A program made the translations under genes and the position numbers. This document shows, one piece after another, positions 45,711 to 56,300 of a stretch of 64,000 nt of DNA. Position 1 is the stretch's first letter, and each line of letters begins with the position of its first letter. The notes beneath the pieces are model-generated. The model saw nothing but the letters and a program-made list of their open reading frames with translations, did not search any database and had not been told where the DNA came from. The stretch spans positions 71,618 through 135,617 of the forward strand of contig CAYVOK010000005.1 of the NCBI GenBank assembly GCA_964453335.1. The letters are read 5' to 3'. The DNA is from VGBO01 sp964453335. GTDB taxonomy: Bacteria; Actinomycetota; Acidimicrobiia; Acidimicrobiales; CAIXPF01.

Positions 45711-47348
45711 ATGGCTTACACATTACCTTTTACTTCAAGTGTGTTAGAACTAGGTGGAGGAAGCCAGCCTGTTTTTAGACCAAATTTGGATGTAAGAGCA
45801 GCAGAAAATGTAGATATAGTTGCAAATTTTGAAGAAAAACTGCCGGTTGAAGACAATTCATGCGATAACATTTTTAGTAAATTTTGTATTGAACATATTT
45901 CATGGCGAAAATTAAAATTCTTTTTATCAGAAGTTTTTAGAATAACTAAAAATGGCGGCAAGGTAGTTTTCATAACTGCAAATACAGAAAATCAAATGAA
46001 ATGGGTCTTAGAACATGAAGATTGGGATGATGATTGTTCCTGCATCATTTTTGGAGACCAAGATTATTCAGACAATACACATAAAAACAGTTTAAATCCT
46101 AGAAGAGCAATTAAGCTTTTTAGCGAAATAGGTTTTGAAAATATTACCATTTTACCTTTTGGAGAATTGAGTACAGATATGTTAATCGAAGCAAACAAGC
46201 CAGATAATATTCCAACAAAATCAGAAACAAGAAAATCCTTATTTGACAAACATTATTTTAATGGTGGTGGCAAGGTAGGCGGATATGCCTATGAAGGATA
46301 CTGGGATTATCCTGTACATTGGATCACTTTTGAAAAAATTATGGAACTTGAACCAAAGTCAGTATTAGAGGTAGGATGCGCCAGAGGATATATCTTAAAA
46401 AGATTAGAAGCTGCAGGCATTCCAGCAAAAGGTTTAGAAATTTCAAAACATTGCTGCCTAACAAGAGTAACTGATGCTGTTATAGAATGGGATGTTTGTA
46501 CATTCCCTTGGCCATTTAAAGATAAAGAATTTGATGTTTGCTATTCTATAGCAGTTATGGAACACATTCCTGATGAATTTATTCCAAAAGTACTTGCTGA
46601 AATAGATCGTGTAAGCAATCGTGGTATTCATGGAGTTGATTATGGAGAAAATGATGATGGATTTGACCAAACACACTGCTCTTTACATAGTGAAGAATGG
46701 TGGAATGAAAAAATGCCTTCAACACAAAAACCTGTAGACAAAGAGCTTATGGAAAAAGGAAGCCTATCTCTTTCAATTCCGTCTGGAGATGGGAAACTTA
46801 AATTAAACTTAGGCAGTTTTACTAATATGTTTCACAATGGTTGGATTAATATGGATATAGTTGGTCTACAAGGTTTTGCTCAGCAACACCAATATAAATT
46901 TTTACAGCACGATTTTAGGAATAGATTGCCATTCGAAGACAATCAAGTGGATTTAATTTATAGCAGTCATATGCTAGAGCATTTGACAAAAGAACAAGGG
47001 TTGTTGCTATTAAGAGAATGTTATAGAGTCATGAAACATGGCTCGGTTGCAAGATTATTAGTACCAGATGCTGAAAAATTAATTAACATGTATAAAAATA
47101 ATGAGCTTGGTTTATTTGATGAAATTAATGATGGCTGCGAAAAAACACCTTTTCAATCTGGTAAGCTCTGGGAACTTCTTTTCTCAGGACACAACATCGC
47201 TTATGATTTTGCAGCTTTAAAAATTATGGCAGAGGATGTTGGATTCAAAATCGAAAGAAAAAATTTCAACGAAGGCCATGTTCAAATATTACAAGAGACT
47301 ATGGATTGCTTACCAGAAATTAGTTTGATAGTTGAAATGACCAAATAA
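45711..47348 (+). CDS. Triple-domain SAM-dependent methyltransferase
   Basis: 545 residues with three methyltransferase-like domains. Domain 1 (about 8-165): SVLELGGGSQPV, NFEEKLPVEDNSCDNIFSKF, LSEVFRITKNGGKVVFIT. Domain 2 (about 195-335): KSVLEVGCARGYILKRLE with DVCYSIAVMEHIPDEFIPKV, the most canonical SAM site. Domain 3 (about 360-520): LKLNLGSFTNMFHNGWINMD, where the usual second Gly of the loop is replaced, then VDLIYSSHMLEHL and LLRECYRVMKHGSVARLLVP. Domain 3 may be catalytically weak or structural. Probably methylates sugars made by the upstream GT genes, perhaps capping a chain (inference). AGGAG precedes the ATG. Confidence 0.8.
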   Translation: MAYTLPFTSSVLELGGGSQPVFRPNLDVRAAENVDIVANFEEKLPVEDNSCDNIFSKFCIEHISWRKLKFFLSEVFRITKNGGKVVFITANTENQMKWVLEHEDWDDDCSCIIFGDQDYSDNTHKNSLNPRRAIKLFSEIGFENITILPFGELSTDMLIEANKPDNIPTKSETRKSLFDKHYFNGGGKVGGYAYEGYWDYPVHWITFEKIMELEPKSVLEVGCARGYILKRLEAAGIPAKGLEISKHCCLTRVTDAVIEWDVCTFPWPFKDKEFDVCYSIAVMEHIPDEFIPKVLAEIDRVSNRGIHGVDYGENDDGFDQTHCSLHSEEWWNEKMPSTQKPVDKELMEKGSLSLSIPSGDGKLKLNLGSFTNMFHNGWINMDIVGLQGFAQQHQYKFLQHDFRNRLPFEDNQVDLIYSSHMLEHLTKEQGLLLLRECYRVMKHGSVARLLVPDAEKLINMYKNNELGLFDEINDGCEKTPFQSGKLWELLFSGHNIAYDFAALKIMAEDVGFKIERKNFNEGHVQILQETMDCLPEISLIVEMTK

Positions 47349-47378
47349 TTTTAATTTTATCAGAAATTAAGCCTTTAT

Positions 47379-47389
47379 TAATAAATATT
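47379..47389 (+). promoter_or_regulatory. T4-like late promoter box overlapping a leaderless start
   Basis: TAATAAATATT, with the exact core ATAAATA at 47381-47387, ends six bases before the ATG at 47395, and no Shine-Dalgarno is present. If the box is centred near -10 as in T4 late promoters, transcription would begin at or within about 2 bases of the ATG, giving a leaderless message. Confidence 0.5.
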
Positions 47390-47394
47390 TTATT

Positions 47395-50300
47395 ATGCTA
47401 GGCGAATACCCACAAATATCATTTCGAGTTCGACCAGAATTTGAAAATCTATATAATTATCCACTACCTGGTACTGATAGAGATCTTCTATGGTACCAGT
47501 TGAAAAGTGCAACAGTTTGGATAGATTATGTACCATATTCTATGCAATATGGTGATGAATTTTCGCTTTACGGTTGGCAGGCTATTGATGTTTACACAAG
47601 ATATATTTTAGAAACTCCATATAGAGATAGAATTTTAGAATGGACTTATTTTGGCCATCCTATTGCATCGCCAACAACTGAGAGAATTATTTCTGAGACA
47701 CCCCTTCCTTTCTGGAAAACTAATACGCCTTATAATTATAAAATTCCTACAAGCGGTGGGGTAGCACCGCTTACATGGTCTATCGCATCTGGATTTTTGC
47801 CTCTAGGAATGTACCTAGATGAATCTACAGGTACAATTTATGGCACCCCAGTAGTAGCAGATTTGTATAGTTTTACAATTAATGTTACAGACAGTTCTAA
47901 ACCACCAGCCATAGACAGCAGACCGTATTTAATAAAAATTGCTGCGGGAATTATTACTCCAACAGTATATGAATTTCAAAAGACTGGGATTCCATACTCA
48001 ATTGGCGGGGGCGTAGTAGCTAAAGGCGGCTACGCAGACTCAATATCTTTCACACCTAAATATTCTATCACTAGCGAATCTTCAACTACTATAAAAGTAG
48101 GTGGAGTAACAGTATTTTCAGCAACTCATGATGCTGCATATAATGGTGAGTCATTTACATACACATACAATGGAAAACCATATACAGCAGTTTGGGGAAC
48201 AACAAATAGTTTTGCTAATGTTCCTACAGCAATTATTAATTCTACTGGGGTAGCTCAAAATATACCTGGAAATATTGTTGCTACCGGAATAGCATCAAAT
48301 TCACTAAGTTATGATCCAATTAATACAACAACTGGTGTGCCTTCAACAACAACAGTAACAATAAACGGAAGTACGGTCCTTTCTTTATCACACGATGCTG
48401 TATACGATGGACAAACATTTACATTTGATTATTTCGGAATTCAATATACAGCAACATTTGGATCTACCAACTCATTCACTGGTCCACAACTAAGTTACAC
48501 ATTATCAACAACAGCCAGTCCAGAAAATGCCCCCGGCAATATAACTGCTACAGGATTCGCCACAAATTCCTTTACATATACACCATCAGCTTTAACAATT
48601 GGTACTCCATCTACAACCGTAGTAAATATTGGTGGTGCAACAGCATTAACTTTAACTCATGATGCAATTTATAATGGTCAAACATTTACATTTGATTATT
48701 ATGGTGCAACATATACAGCTACTTATGGAATAACAAATAATTTACCTGCCCAGCCAGTTACCTATGTAATACCAGTTACAGGAGTTGCTGGAACAGCGCC
48801 CGGAAATGTAACAGCTACTGGCATAGCAACAAATTCAATAACTTATACTCCAAATAATACAACAACAGGAACTCCATCAACAACAACAGTTACAGTTGGT
48901 GGAGTTAGTGTATTAACATTAGCTACAGATGCAGTTTATAACGGACAAACCTTCACATTTAATTATGGCGGCACTACCTACACAGGAACATTTGGAGCAG
49001 CAAATGCTTTCCCAGCAGTTGCAACTACTACCACACCACTTCCGACAACAGCAACCATAACAGCAACAGGAGTCCCACAAGCTATACCTGGGAATATAAC
49101 AGCTATAGGAATAGCTGGAGACAGCCTCACATATACCCCGAATAATACTGTTACTGGGGTCACTTCTAATACTACTGTTGTAATCGGAAGCACAGTTGTG
49201 CTCGATCTCAGCCATGATGCTGTTTATAATGGTCAAAAATTTGTTTTTGAATATGGTGGAAACGTATACAATCCAACATTTGGAATTATTAATACCTATG
49301 CTGCCACCTCATTAGTAACAATTGCAAACACAGGCGTTCCACAATCTATTCCCGGCAATATTACTGCTACTGGCATAGCAACCAATACTTTAGAATACAC
49401 TCCAACTACAAATACAACTGGAACTCCATCTTCTACAACAGTAACAATTAATGGCGCTACTGTTTTAAGTTTATCACATGATGCAATTTATAATGGAAAA
49501 ACATTTACTTTTGACTATTTTGGTATTACATATACACCCACATTTGGAACATCTAATAGCTTTACTGGCCCAGATGTAACATACACAATAGGCGCTACAG
49601 GGGTAGCAGAAACTGCACCAGGAGGAATTGTAGCTACTGGCATAGCTGGTAATTCTATAACATATACTCCAAATGCAATTCTAAATGGCACTACAAGCAA
49701 TACAATTGTTAATATTGATGGTGTGCAAGTATTAAGCCTAGTTGAAGACACAGCTTATGATGGACAAACATTTACTTTCGATTATTATGGTGCTACTTAT
49801 ACAGCTACATTTGGCACAACCAATAATTTGGCATCATCTCAAATAACTTTCCCAATAACTGCGACTGGAACTCCGCTTTCTGCTCCTGGAAACGTGACCG
49901 TGACTGGTACAACAGGAAGCGCTCTAACATACACTCCAACAAATACAACTACTGGAACTCCATCTTCTACAACAGTAATTGTAAATGGAGTTACAGTAGC
50001 AACATTAACTCATGATGCCATTTACAATGGCGATCCATTATATTATGAATATAATGGTGTTACTTACACTGGCACCTTTGGAACTACCAATAATTTTGTT
50101 TCGCCTCCAACTACAACAACCCCAGCACAAACTTCGGTAACAATAGCACAAACTAATGTGCCCCAGCCCATTCCAGGAGGAATAACAGCTACTGGTATTG
50201 CTGGAAGCACTTTGTCATATCCGCCAAATAATACAACAACTGGAGTTTCATCGGCTACAACAGTACTTGTTGGTGGTGTAGTAGTTTTAAGTTTAACACA

Positions 50301-53300
50301 CGATGCTGTATATGATGGCCAAACATTTGATTTTGTTTATAATGGTGTTCTATATACGCCTACATTTGGATCAATAAATACTTATCCGCCTCAGCCAACG
50401 ACTACAACATCTACAACACCATCTGCTGGAACAACTACAACAGTTGCTCCAACTACATCTACTACAACAACTACAGTATCTCCTGCAACTACAACAACTA
50501 CTACTACAATAGTTCCAACAACAACAACTACTACCACCGTTGCTCCAGTAACTACTACTACAACAACTACTATAGTTCCAACAACTACAACAACTACAAC
50601 TGTAGCTCCAACAACAACAACAACTACTACTATAGTTCCAACAACAACAAGCACTACTACAACAACTAGCACTACGACTACAACTACTACAACTACTTTG
50701 CCACCAACATGTCTAACAGGAACTGAAGCTGTTACAATTACTGCTCCAAGTGGAACAAACGTATACACATTTGGAGGTTTATATACATACTTTGGTGTCA
50801 ACGATGGAGTTTATACATTTACGAATGTTCCAGTATCACATCCCATCGCATTCTTAAATGCTTTTGAACCAAATGTTTCTTATACTGGTACATCTTTAGA
50901 AGCTGTTGGATCTGCTCCTGATGGAAATACTTATAATTTCTACTCTGGAACTGTTACATTGACAATAACAGGTCCATTAAATGCATTATTAAGTTATGCA
51001 TGCGTATATCATGGATACATGGGTGGACAAGATAATATTGCATACTATCCAGTTTGTGTATCTCCAACAACAACAACTACTACAACCAGCACTACAACAA
51101 CTACAACTACTACAACTACTACAACTACAACAACTACAACAACTACAACACCCGCTCCAACAACTACTACAACAACTACAACACCCGCTCCAACAACTAC
51201 AACTACAACTACAACTACAACAACTACTACTACAACTACTACAACACCTGCGCCAACTACGACAACAACTACTACTTCAACTACCAGTACTACTACAACT
51301 ACCACTACTAGCACAACAACAACTACTGAACCTCCATATTATGCGTTTGTAGCTGGCAAGTCCTTGTTTGGCGAAACTGGTTTAGGCAATACATCAAATG
51401 TTTATAGCCTAACTTATTTGCCATCTGATGGAACAGGATGGTTATTCGCCTCTAAAAATAATAATGGTAGTCATATGGCTGCAATATCTGTTGCAGGCAA
51501 TTTATACATGTGGGGCAGAAATGATAATGGACAACTTGGCGATAATACTACAATCAGTAGAAGCTCGCCAGTCCAGACTATTTTAGGCGGAAACACATGG
51601 TCTAAAGTATCTGGTGGATATGGACATACACTCGCTGTAAAGTCTGATGGCACTTTGTGGTCATGGGGATCAAATGGTTACGGACAGACTGGTAACAATG
51701 AATCTGGAACTGATATTATTTCTCCAATACAAATAGGAATCGATACAACCTGGAGCTTAGTTTCTGCAGGTTATAGACATTCTGCTGCAATAAAAACAGA
51801 TGGTTCTTTGTGGCTATGGGGTCGCAACCAAACAGGAGAACTTGCTACAGATAGCATTATAAGTGCATCAAGCCCAATACAAAGTGTATCTGCAACTCTT
51901 AATTGGAGTGACATAGCGGCTGGATATAAGAATACAATGGCTATTAAGACAGATGGAACTCTATGGGCATGGGGCGATAATAGTTATGGACAATTAGGCA
52001 ACAATACTTTAATTAGTGTTTCTTCTCCAATTCAAATTGGAATTGGCAAGACATGGAAGAAAGTTGCTCCTACATTAAACTTTACTATAGCAATAGCATC
52101 TGATAATACTTTGTGGTCTTGGGGTAACAATAGCTATGGACAGCTTGGAAATGGTTCTACAACAAATACTATTTCTCCATCTCAAATTGGAAGCGACTCA
52201 TGGTCTGATATCGTAGCTGGATTTGATAGAAAAGCAGCAGCAATAAAATCTGATAGCACTGTTTGGGCTTGGGGTAGCAATGCTTCAGGTTTAGGAGATC
52301 ATACTTCCATAGACAGAAGTTCTCCTGTTCAAATTTATGTCTATGATAAGATTGCAGAAAACCATTGGGTAAAACTAGGAAATACACAAGGAAATATATT
52401 TGTATTTGCCGATGTAATGCCAACAAGCACTACAACTACAACTACAACAACTACGCCAGCTCCCACTACAACTACTACAACTACTACAACTACTACTACA
52501 ACTACTACAACTACTACAACAAGCACAACTACAACAAGCACAACTACAACAAGCACAACTACAACATCTACAACAACTACCGCAGCTCCTGGCAATCTAT
52601 TCTTATGGGGATGGAATGCATATGGTGAATTAGGTATTAATAATACAAATAATACAAGCTATCCAGTTCAAGAAATGACTAATGGATATTGGAAATACTT
52701 GAATCAATCTGGCTACACAGGAACATTTGCTGGCATTAAATCAGACGGCACCTTATGGATGTGGGGAGCAAATACAGTTGGTACAAATGGAGGATTATTA
52801 GGCGTTGGAGATGTAAATCACAGAAGCAGCCCGGTACAAACATTAGCTGGTGGAACTGATTGGAGTGTAATATCAACAGGTCTTAACCATGCTGCTGCAA
52901 TAAAAACAAACGGAACTATTTGGACATGGGGATTTAACTCTGATGGACAATTAGGAAACAATGGAATTATTGCAACAAGCTCTCCAGCTCAACTTGGTTT
53001 AGACACAACATGGGCAAATGTATTAGTTGGAAATGCTAGTAGCATGGCAACAAAGACTGATGGAACTCTATGGATGTGGGGTAATAATTCTTATGGAAAT
53101 CTTGGATTGGGAGATACAATACACAGAAGTAGCCCAGTTCAAATTCCTGGAACATGGAATAATATTGCTCTGTCTTATAGATCATCAAGCGCAATTAAGT
53201 CTGATGGTACATTATGGACATGGGGATCAAATAGCAGCAATGCTTTAGGAGATGGAACCTTAATTCACAGAAGTTCACCCGTTCAAACAGTAGCTGGCGG

Positions 53301-56300
53301 CACAAATTGGTCTAAAGTTACTTCTTCAAATGATTGTTTTGCAGCAATCAAAACAGATGGAACACTTTGGACTTGGGGCGGAAATGGAAATGGACAGTTG
53401 GGAGATAATACAACTACAAATAAGAATTCTCCAATTCAAACCATAGCTGGTGGCACTAATTGGTCTAAAGTAGTAGGAAACTTACAAGGATTTGCAGCAA
53501 TTAAGTCCGATGGAACATTATGGACTTGGGGGTATGGAGGAACAGGAACAGCAGGAAGACTAAATATTTTAAATTATTCTTCTCCAATTCAGACTCTTGT
53601 TGCTGATACTCTTTGGTTAGAACTAGGCGCAAGTGCAAATATGTTTGCAGCTACTAGAAGTGGTCCGCTACCAACTACCACTCCTATGCCTACAACTACA
53701 ACTACAACTACCACTACAACAACTACAACTACAACAACTACAACAACTACTACAACAACTCCTGCTCCTCTACCTGGCGGCGCTTTATGGACATGGGGAT
53801 CTGCAGCTAACGGGTCATTGGGAGATGGAACTACAGTACATAGAAGCTCTCCTGTTCAAATTGATGCAAATAAAGTATGGTCAAGCGTTATACCAAGCTT
53901 GTCAAATCATGACATGGGTGTAATTAAGAACAACTATACATTATGGGTTTGGGGTAGAAACAACTTGGGCCAACTTGGAATAGGCTCTACAACAAATGCA
54001 ACAGCTTTAACCTCAGTGCCCGGTTTGTGGTCAGAAGCTATGTTTGGATTCAATTACATGGTTGGAATCCAACTAAATGGCACACTATGGGCTTGCGGCG
54101 ATTATCAATATGGCACTACATGTACCAATGTATTAACTAGCAGTCCTATTCAAATTGGACCAGATGCAACATGGTCTAAGATTTCTGCTGGTGGTAGCCA
54201 TGTATGTGCAATTAAGACTGATGGAAGTCTATGGTCTTGGGGCTTGAATGGATTTGGACAGTTAGGACTAGGTGTATTAGGAAGTCGTCAAAGCCCAGTA
54301 CAAGTTGGCTTAGATACAACTTGGAAAGCAGTAGCATGTCACTTAAACAATTCATTTGCAATTAAGAATGATGGAACGCTATGGGCATGGGGATGGAATC
54401 TTGATGGAGACTTAGGACTTGGTGATACTCAAGACAGATCTTCTCCAACACAAGTTGGAACAGATACATCTTGGTCTTTGATCAAGGGTGGCGTATCAAA
54501 TGGAATTCTTGGTATTAAGAGCAATGGAACATTGTGGGGAACTGGCAAACTATACATAAACAATACCGTTGTATTAAGAAGCAGCCCTGTACAATTTGGA
54601 ACAGATACAAATTGGACAAAAGCAGTATCACTAGGGGCAGAGACTGTAGGCGCAATTAAGAGTAATGCAACCATGTGGACATGGGGCGTTAATGAAGATG
54701 GCGCAGCTTTGGGAACTAACAATAACGCAAATACTTCTTCGCCTGTTCAAACAGCCGCTACTAACTATACATGGCTAGACATTGGCGGATACTTGTCTGT
54801 CGCTGCTATTTCAGATTTGGAAATTACAACCACTACTACAACCACTACAACCACTACAACCACTACAACTACTACAACCACTACTACTACGCCAGCGCCA
54901 ACTACAACTTCTACAACTACAACTTCTACAACTACAACATCAACAAGCACTACCACTACTAGCACAACGCCTAATGCTTCAAGACTTTGGAGTATGGGAT
55001 ATAATATTCAAGGACAAATAGGTGATGGCACAATAATTTCAAAATCTGTTCCAACACAAGAAATTACAAAATCAATAGCATGGGTTTCAACAATAGAAGG
55101 TGTTGGCGGTGGAGTAAATGGTGGAATTAAATCCGATGGAACATTGTGGTTGTGGGGATTAAACTATTCAGGAGCATTAGGAAATAATTCTACACTACAT
55201 AGATCCAGTCCTGTTCAAACAGTAGCTGGTGGAACCAACTGGTCTAAAGTTGTTGTAGGCGGAAGTACTGTATTTGCAATAAAATCAGATGGAACACTAT
55301 GGGGATGGGGATCTAACTACCAATCAAGACTATCATATGGAACAGTTGATATAAGTTCTCCTATTCAAATTGGAACAGAAACAAATTGGTCAAATATTTC
55401 TGCTGGAGCCGCACATTTTGCTGGGATTAAGAAAGATGCAACTTTATGGTTATGGGGAGGCAATACTGATGGTAATTTAGGAGATAACACAACAATTCAT
55501 AGAAGCTCTCCAGTTCAAACAGTAGTTGGAGGTACTTGGTCTTATATATCTTGTGGTGATGTTACAACAGCAGCAATTAAGACAGACGGAACTTTATGGT
55601 TGTGGGGACAAAACTATCCTGTTGGAGCACTTGGAGACGGAACAAATATAAATAGAAGTTCTCCTGTTCAAATCCTTACTGGCGGCACATGGAGCAGAGT
55701 ATATGGAGGATCCCAGACATTCAATGCAATAAAAACAGATGGAACATTGTGGTCTTGGGGATGGGGTGAATTTGGAAATTTAGGAAATAATAGAAGTGGA
55801 TCTTCCCTTTACATAAGCTCTCCAATTCAGATTGTAAGTGGCGGACAATGGTCTACATCAGTTGTTGCCGGATTTACGGCTGCTGGAATAAAAACTGATG
55901 GAACTTTATGGACTTGGGGTAACAATACTAGTGGACAACTAGGAAATAATACTAAAATACATAGAAGTTCTCCTGTTCAAACAACACTTTTAGATAATTT
56001 ATGGTATAAATTAGGAGTTGCAACCTATGGAACAAATCCAGTTGGTACTGGAACCTACAACCCAATTGCATTGCGTAAAATACCGACCTATTATCTATAC
56101 TATTCTGGAAATGCTGCAAATGTAGACGGAGTTACAGTAACAGATGAAAGCGACAGAGAAAATACAGGGACGCTAACAACTTCAGAAATGTATATTAATG
56201 GATGCCCTGGATACTTTAAATTTAGTGCGTATGAAATAACAACCAAGTGGATTCATTATGTTGCTGATATTAACTTATTTACTCTATCTGTTTGGATTAG

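Noticed and set aside
50391..50801. Poly-Val, poly-Tyr/Asn and poly-Gln/Leu frames over the Thr tracts
   Set aside because: They are other-frame readings of ACA/ACT repeats inside a gene with clear domains on both sides.
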